NCBI RefSeq assembly: GCF_017329615.1
Contig: NZ_JAFMTW010000013.1
Coordinates: forward strand, 1-64,000
Source: Alicyclobacillus suci
GTDB taxonomy: Bacteria; Bacillota; Bacilli; Alicyclobacillales; Alicyclobacillaceae
Length of the DNA: 64,000 nt
Direction of reading: 5' to 3'
Under the pieces are notes generated by a model. The model did no database searches. It saw nothing but the letters and a program-made list of their open reading frames with translations, and had not been told where the DNA came from. This document shows positions 62,138-64,000 of this stretch, piece after piece (the first letter of the stretch is position 1; each line of letters begins with the position of its first letter). The translations under genes and the position numbers were made by a program.

Positions 62138-63031
62138 TCACTCGTTCCCATCCTGGTGTATCGACAATTCGGACAAAAACGCGCGCGCCGCGTTGGAGAG
62201 ATGCGCGCCCGACTTCCAGACCACAGTCGGTTCGTAAGCCAAATGACTGCCGTCAATCGGAATCGCGCAAAACTTGTGCGAGGGAAGGAGCGTCAGCACC
62301 GACTGTGGGATAATGGTCCCGCCAAATCCCGCATGCACCAGTCGAAACAACATGGTGGAATCGTGACACTCGCAGACGATGTTGGGTTCTTCACTAAATC
62401 GGTGCAATTCGTCCACAATCTGATTGTAGATACCATATCCATAGACTGGTCCCAACAAAATGAGCGGTTGCTCGACCAGTTCTCGCATGTGGATGGTTGA
62501 CGGCAGGTCGGGAAACCACTTCTCGGGCGTGACAAACACAAACATATCGGGTTGTGTCCGGTGGATGGATACGTGCTGCATGCGCACCGGAAAGTTCGTC
62601 ACCGCCACCTCAATGGCGCGGCTGTCGAGGAGCTCTTGCAACCTATCCGGCTCACCTTCCCACACTTTAAACGTCAACTGCGGATGCGCGGTCCGCAAGC
62701 GCATCACACAGTCCAACAAAAATGGCGCAGAATAGAGTGTGGTTCCAATTGACAGCGTACCATGAACCCCACCGCCGAGTTCCTGCACCTCGACCACCAT
62801 ATCGTCGAACATCTTCAATAAGTCAACAGCGCGCTGGTACAATGCTACACCTTCCGCCGTAAGCGCCATATTTTTCTTGCTTCGTTCAAACAATGTAACG
62901 CCAAGTTCCTGTTCCATGAGCTTAAGCTGTTGACTCAATGGCGGCTGAGCGATATTCAATCGTTTCGCTGCCGCCGTAATCTGTCCTGCATCCGCGATGG
63001 TCACAAAATATCTGAGTTGACGTAAATCCAT
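62138..63031 (-). CDS. LysR-family regulator (probable BsdA-like control of ubiX-ubiD)
   Basis: A 297-residue LTTR. The N-terminal helix-turn-helix is MDLRQLRYFVTIADAGQITAAAKRLNIAQPPLSQQLKLMEQELGVTLFERS (about 1-52); the co-inducer domain follows from about 90, with GVHGTLSIGTT and LRELVEQPLILL. GAGGTGCTCC is the ribosome site. The gene is divergent from ubiX-ubiD, the arrangement of bsdA and bsdBC in Bacillus subtilis, where a LysR protein turns on phenolic acid decarboxylation. A perfect palindrome lies between the two at 63050-63064. Confidence 0.9.
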   Translation of the reverse strand: MDLRQLRYFVTIADAGQITAAAKRLNIAQPPLSQQLKLMEQELGVTLFERSKKNMALTAEGVALYQRAVDLLKMFDDMVVEVQELGGGVHGTLSIGTTLYSAPFLLDCVMRLRTAHPQLTFKVWEGEPDRLQELLDSRAIEVAVTNFPVRMQHVSIHRTQPDMFVFVTPEKWFPDLPSTIHMRELVEQPLILLGPVYGYGIYNQIVDELHRFSEEPNIVCECHDSTMLFRLVHAGFGGTIIPQSVLTLLPSHKFCAIPIDGSHLAYEPTVVWKSGAHLSNAARAFLSELSIHQDGNE

Positions 63032-63049
63032 CCGGGGAGCACCTCATCC

Positions 63050-63064
63050 ATATGATAATCATAT
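63050..63064. promoter_or_regulatory. Palindromic candidate LysR operator
   Basis: ATATGATAATCATAT, a perfect 7-1-7 palindrome of the T-N11-A kind used by LysR proteins, 19 bases before the regulator start and about 107 bases before ubiX. Confidence 0.6.
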
Positions 63065-63170
63065 AACCATTAGATTTAACAAATATTTTCAATATCCATA
63101 AACGTATACTACACTTTACGTCGTGAAACAAGATGCCACCGCAGAGGCAATGAAGGAAGGTGGGAGATCC

Positions 63171-63767
63171 GTGAAAATTATTGTCGGTATTACAGGTGCC
63201 ACCGGTGCGATATTCGGAATTCGACTGCTCGAATTACTCAACGCCGCAGGTGTGGAAACACATCTCGTGGTATCACCCTGGGCAAAATCGACAATTCCGT
63301 ATGAAACGCCATACTCGGTCGCCGATGTGCTGGCAATGGCCAGCTATACCTATTCACACAAAGACCAAGCCGCGAGAATATCAAGCGGATCATTTCAGGT
63401 CGACGGGATGATTATCGCACCTTGCAGTATGAAGACCCTCGCGTCGATTCGCGTCGGGCTCGCAGACAATTTGATTACAAGATCTGCCGACGTGATGCTC
63501 AAGGAGCGCAAAAAACTGATTCTAATGACCCGCGAAACGCCTTTAAACACCATTCATCTAGAAAACATGCTCGCGCTTTCGCAAATGGGTGCTGTGATAT
63601 TCCCACCAATGCCCGCGTTCTACAATCATCCGGAAACGCTCGATGAGATGGTGAACCACATTGTGTACCGCGTGATGGACCAAATCGGATTACCCCCGGA
63701 AGAGGCCAAACGCTGGGACGGCATCAAATCGGAATTAGAAACTGGAGGTTCACACGATGGCATATAA
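63171..63767 (+). CDS. ubiX: UbiX/BsdB-type flavin prenyltransferase
   Basis: A 198-residue enzyme that prenylates FMN with dimethylallyl (pyro)phosphate to make the cofactor of UbiD decarboxylases. Marks are IIVGITGATGAIFGIRLLELL, APCSMKTLASIRVGLADNLITRSADVMLKERKKLILMTRETPLN and MLALSQMGAVIFPPMPAFY. GTG 63171 is the start (GGTGGGAG upstream). It overlaps the start of the ubiD-like gene by 11 bases, so the two are coupled. The pair matches bsdB-bsdC for phenolic acid decarboxylation. Confidence 0.93.
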   Translation: MKIIVGITGATGAIFGIRLLELLNAAGVETHLVVSPWAKSTIPYETPYSVADVLAMASYTYSHKDQAARISSGSFQVDGMIIAPCSMKTLASIRVGLADNLITRSADVMLKERKKLILMTRETPLNTIHLENMLALSQMGAVIFPPMPAFYNHPETLDEMVNHIVYRVMDQIGLPPEEAKRWDGIKSELETGGSHDGI

Positions 63768-64000
63768 GGATTTCCGAGATTTTTTGGACACCCTGCGCAA
63801 AGAGGGGCAGTTGCTCACCATTGAAGACGAGGTCATGCCGGAACCCGATTTAGGATCTGCCGGACGCGCTATCAACAACGTCAGCGACAAAAGTCCTGCT
63901 CTCTTATTCACCAATATCCATGGCTATCAAAACGCGTCGGTCGCCATGAATGTCATCGGCTCGTGGCCGAATCACGCGCTGATGATGGGACTGCCCAAGA
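63757..64000 (+). CDS. ubiD: UbiD-family decarboxylase (BsdC-like), 5' part
   Basis: ATG 63757 follows TGGAGG by about 7 bases and opens a frame that runs off the window. It reads MAYKDFRDFLDTLRKEGQLL, EVMPEPDLGSAGRAI, ALLFTNIHGYQNASVAMNVIGSW, the N-terminal part of prenylated-FMN dependent UbiD decarboxylases. With ubiX, the LysR regulator and the BenE-like transporter it suggests non-oxidative decarboxylation of a hydroxybenzoic or similar aromatic acid. The C-terminal half and any bsdD gene lie outside the window. Confidence 0.88.
   Translation, partial: MAYKDFRDFLDTLRKEGQLLTIEDEVMPEPDLGSAGRAINNVSDKSPALLFTNIHGYQNASVAMNVIGSWPNHALMMGLPK

Noticed and set aside
1-64000. CRISPR arrays, rRNA, tRNA genes, prophage or plasmid origin
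   Set aside because: No regularly spaced repeats, no CCA-ended cloverleaf or rRNA-like blocks, no phage structural or integrase genes were seen on reading both strands.

Overview
This window comes from the chromosome of a Gram-positive, spore-forming, hopanoid-making bacterium, most likely Alicyclobacillus or a close relative. The squalene-hopene cyclase places its DVDD acid motif at residues 374-377, as I recall it for the A. acidocaldarius enzyme. FabL, an IDI-2 isomerase, DUF2515 and a YjcZ-like mini-protein are Firmicutes-type, and most genes have strong GGAGG ribosome sites. GC content is moderate. I saw no rRNA, tRNA, CRISPR array or intact mobile element, only two IS3-family relics.

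Layout. 1-5.7 kb: end of a ketopantoate-reductase-like gene, a GNAT acetyltransferase, an SMP-30 lactonase, DUF2515, and an ECF sigma/membrane regulator pair with a likely autoregulated promoter. 5.8-10.6 kb: marR - MFS efflux - flavodoxin-like WrbA operon, then a second MFS pump. 10.9-12 kb: degraded GNAT and IS3 fragments and a 35-aa YjcZ-like protein. 12.2-15.9 kb: fatty-acid genes (fabL, a thioesterase and an SDR, divergent from fabF). 15.9-24.6 kb: AlaX-type editing protein, glycosyltransferase and nucleotide-sugar dehydrogenase, aldo-keto reductase, NUDIX, PaaI thioesterase, purU and small proteins. 24.7-30 kb: sulfate assimilation and siroheme (cysH, cysI, fused SUMT/HemD-like, sirB, with sirC divergent). 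30-34.7 kb: 5'-3' exonuclease and an HlyD - MFS - WrbA - small membrane protein set. 34.8-48.3 kb: PLP enzyme, GtrA, L,D-transpeptidase, OafA/SGNH acyltransferase, threonine aldolase, PepF, FAD oxidoreductase, GT2 and a sugar-efflux-like MFS. 48.4-59.4 kb: a leftward hopanoid operon dxs - fni - hpnH - hpnG - hpnA - shc - hpnC - hpnD - hpnE. 59.9-64 kb: PilZ protein, benzoate-type transporter, and a LysR gene divergent from ubiX-ubiD.

How the genes work together. The hopanoid operon runs from the first MEP-pathway step through C5 isomerisation, squalene formation (HpnCDE) and cyclisation (SHC) to the first side-chain steps (HpnH, HpnG), and ends at a strong terminator. The sulfur block carries both sulfate reduction and synthesis of the siroheme that CysI needs. 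The two MFS/WrbA sets look like parallel detoxification modules for quinones or aromatic acids, in line with the UbiX/UbiD and BenE-like genes at the right end.

Most notable: short D-x-x-[YF]-R-x-[AT]-L repeats shared by the tail of one MFS pump and a separate membrane protein beside the paralogous pump set; dxs homology running upstream of every usable start to an ACG codon behind a good ribosome site; and a nucleotide-sugar dehydrogenase with Ala in place of the conserved Asp after its catalytic Cys.
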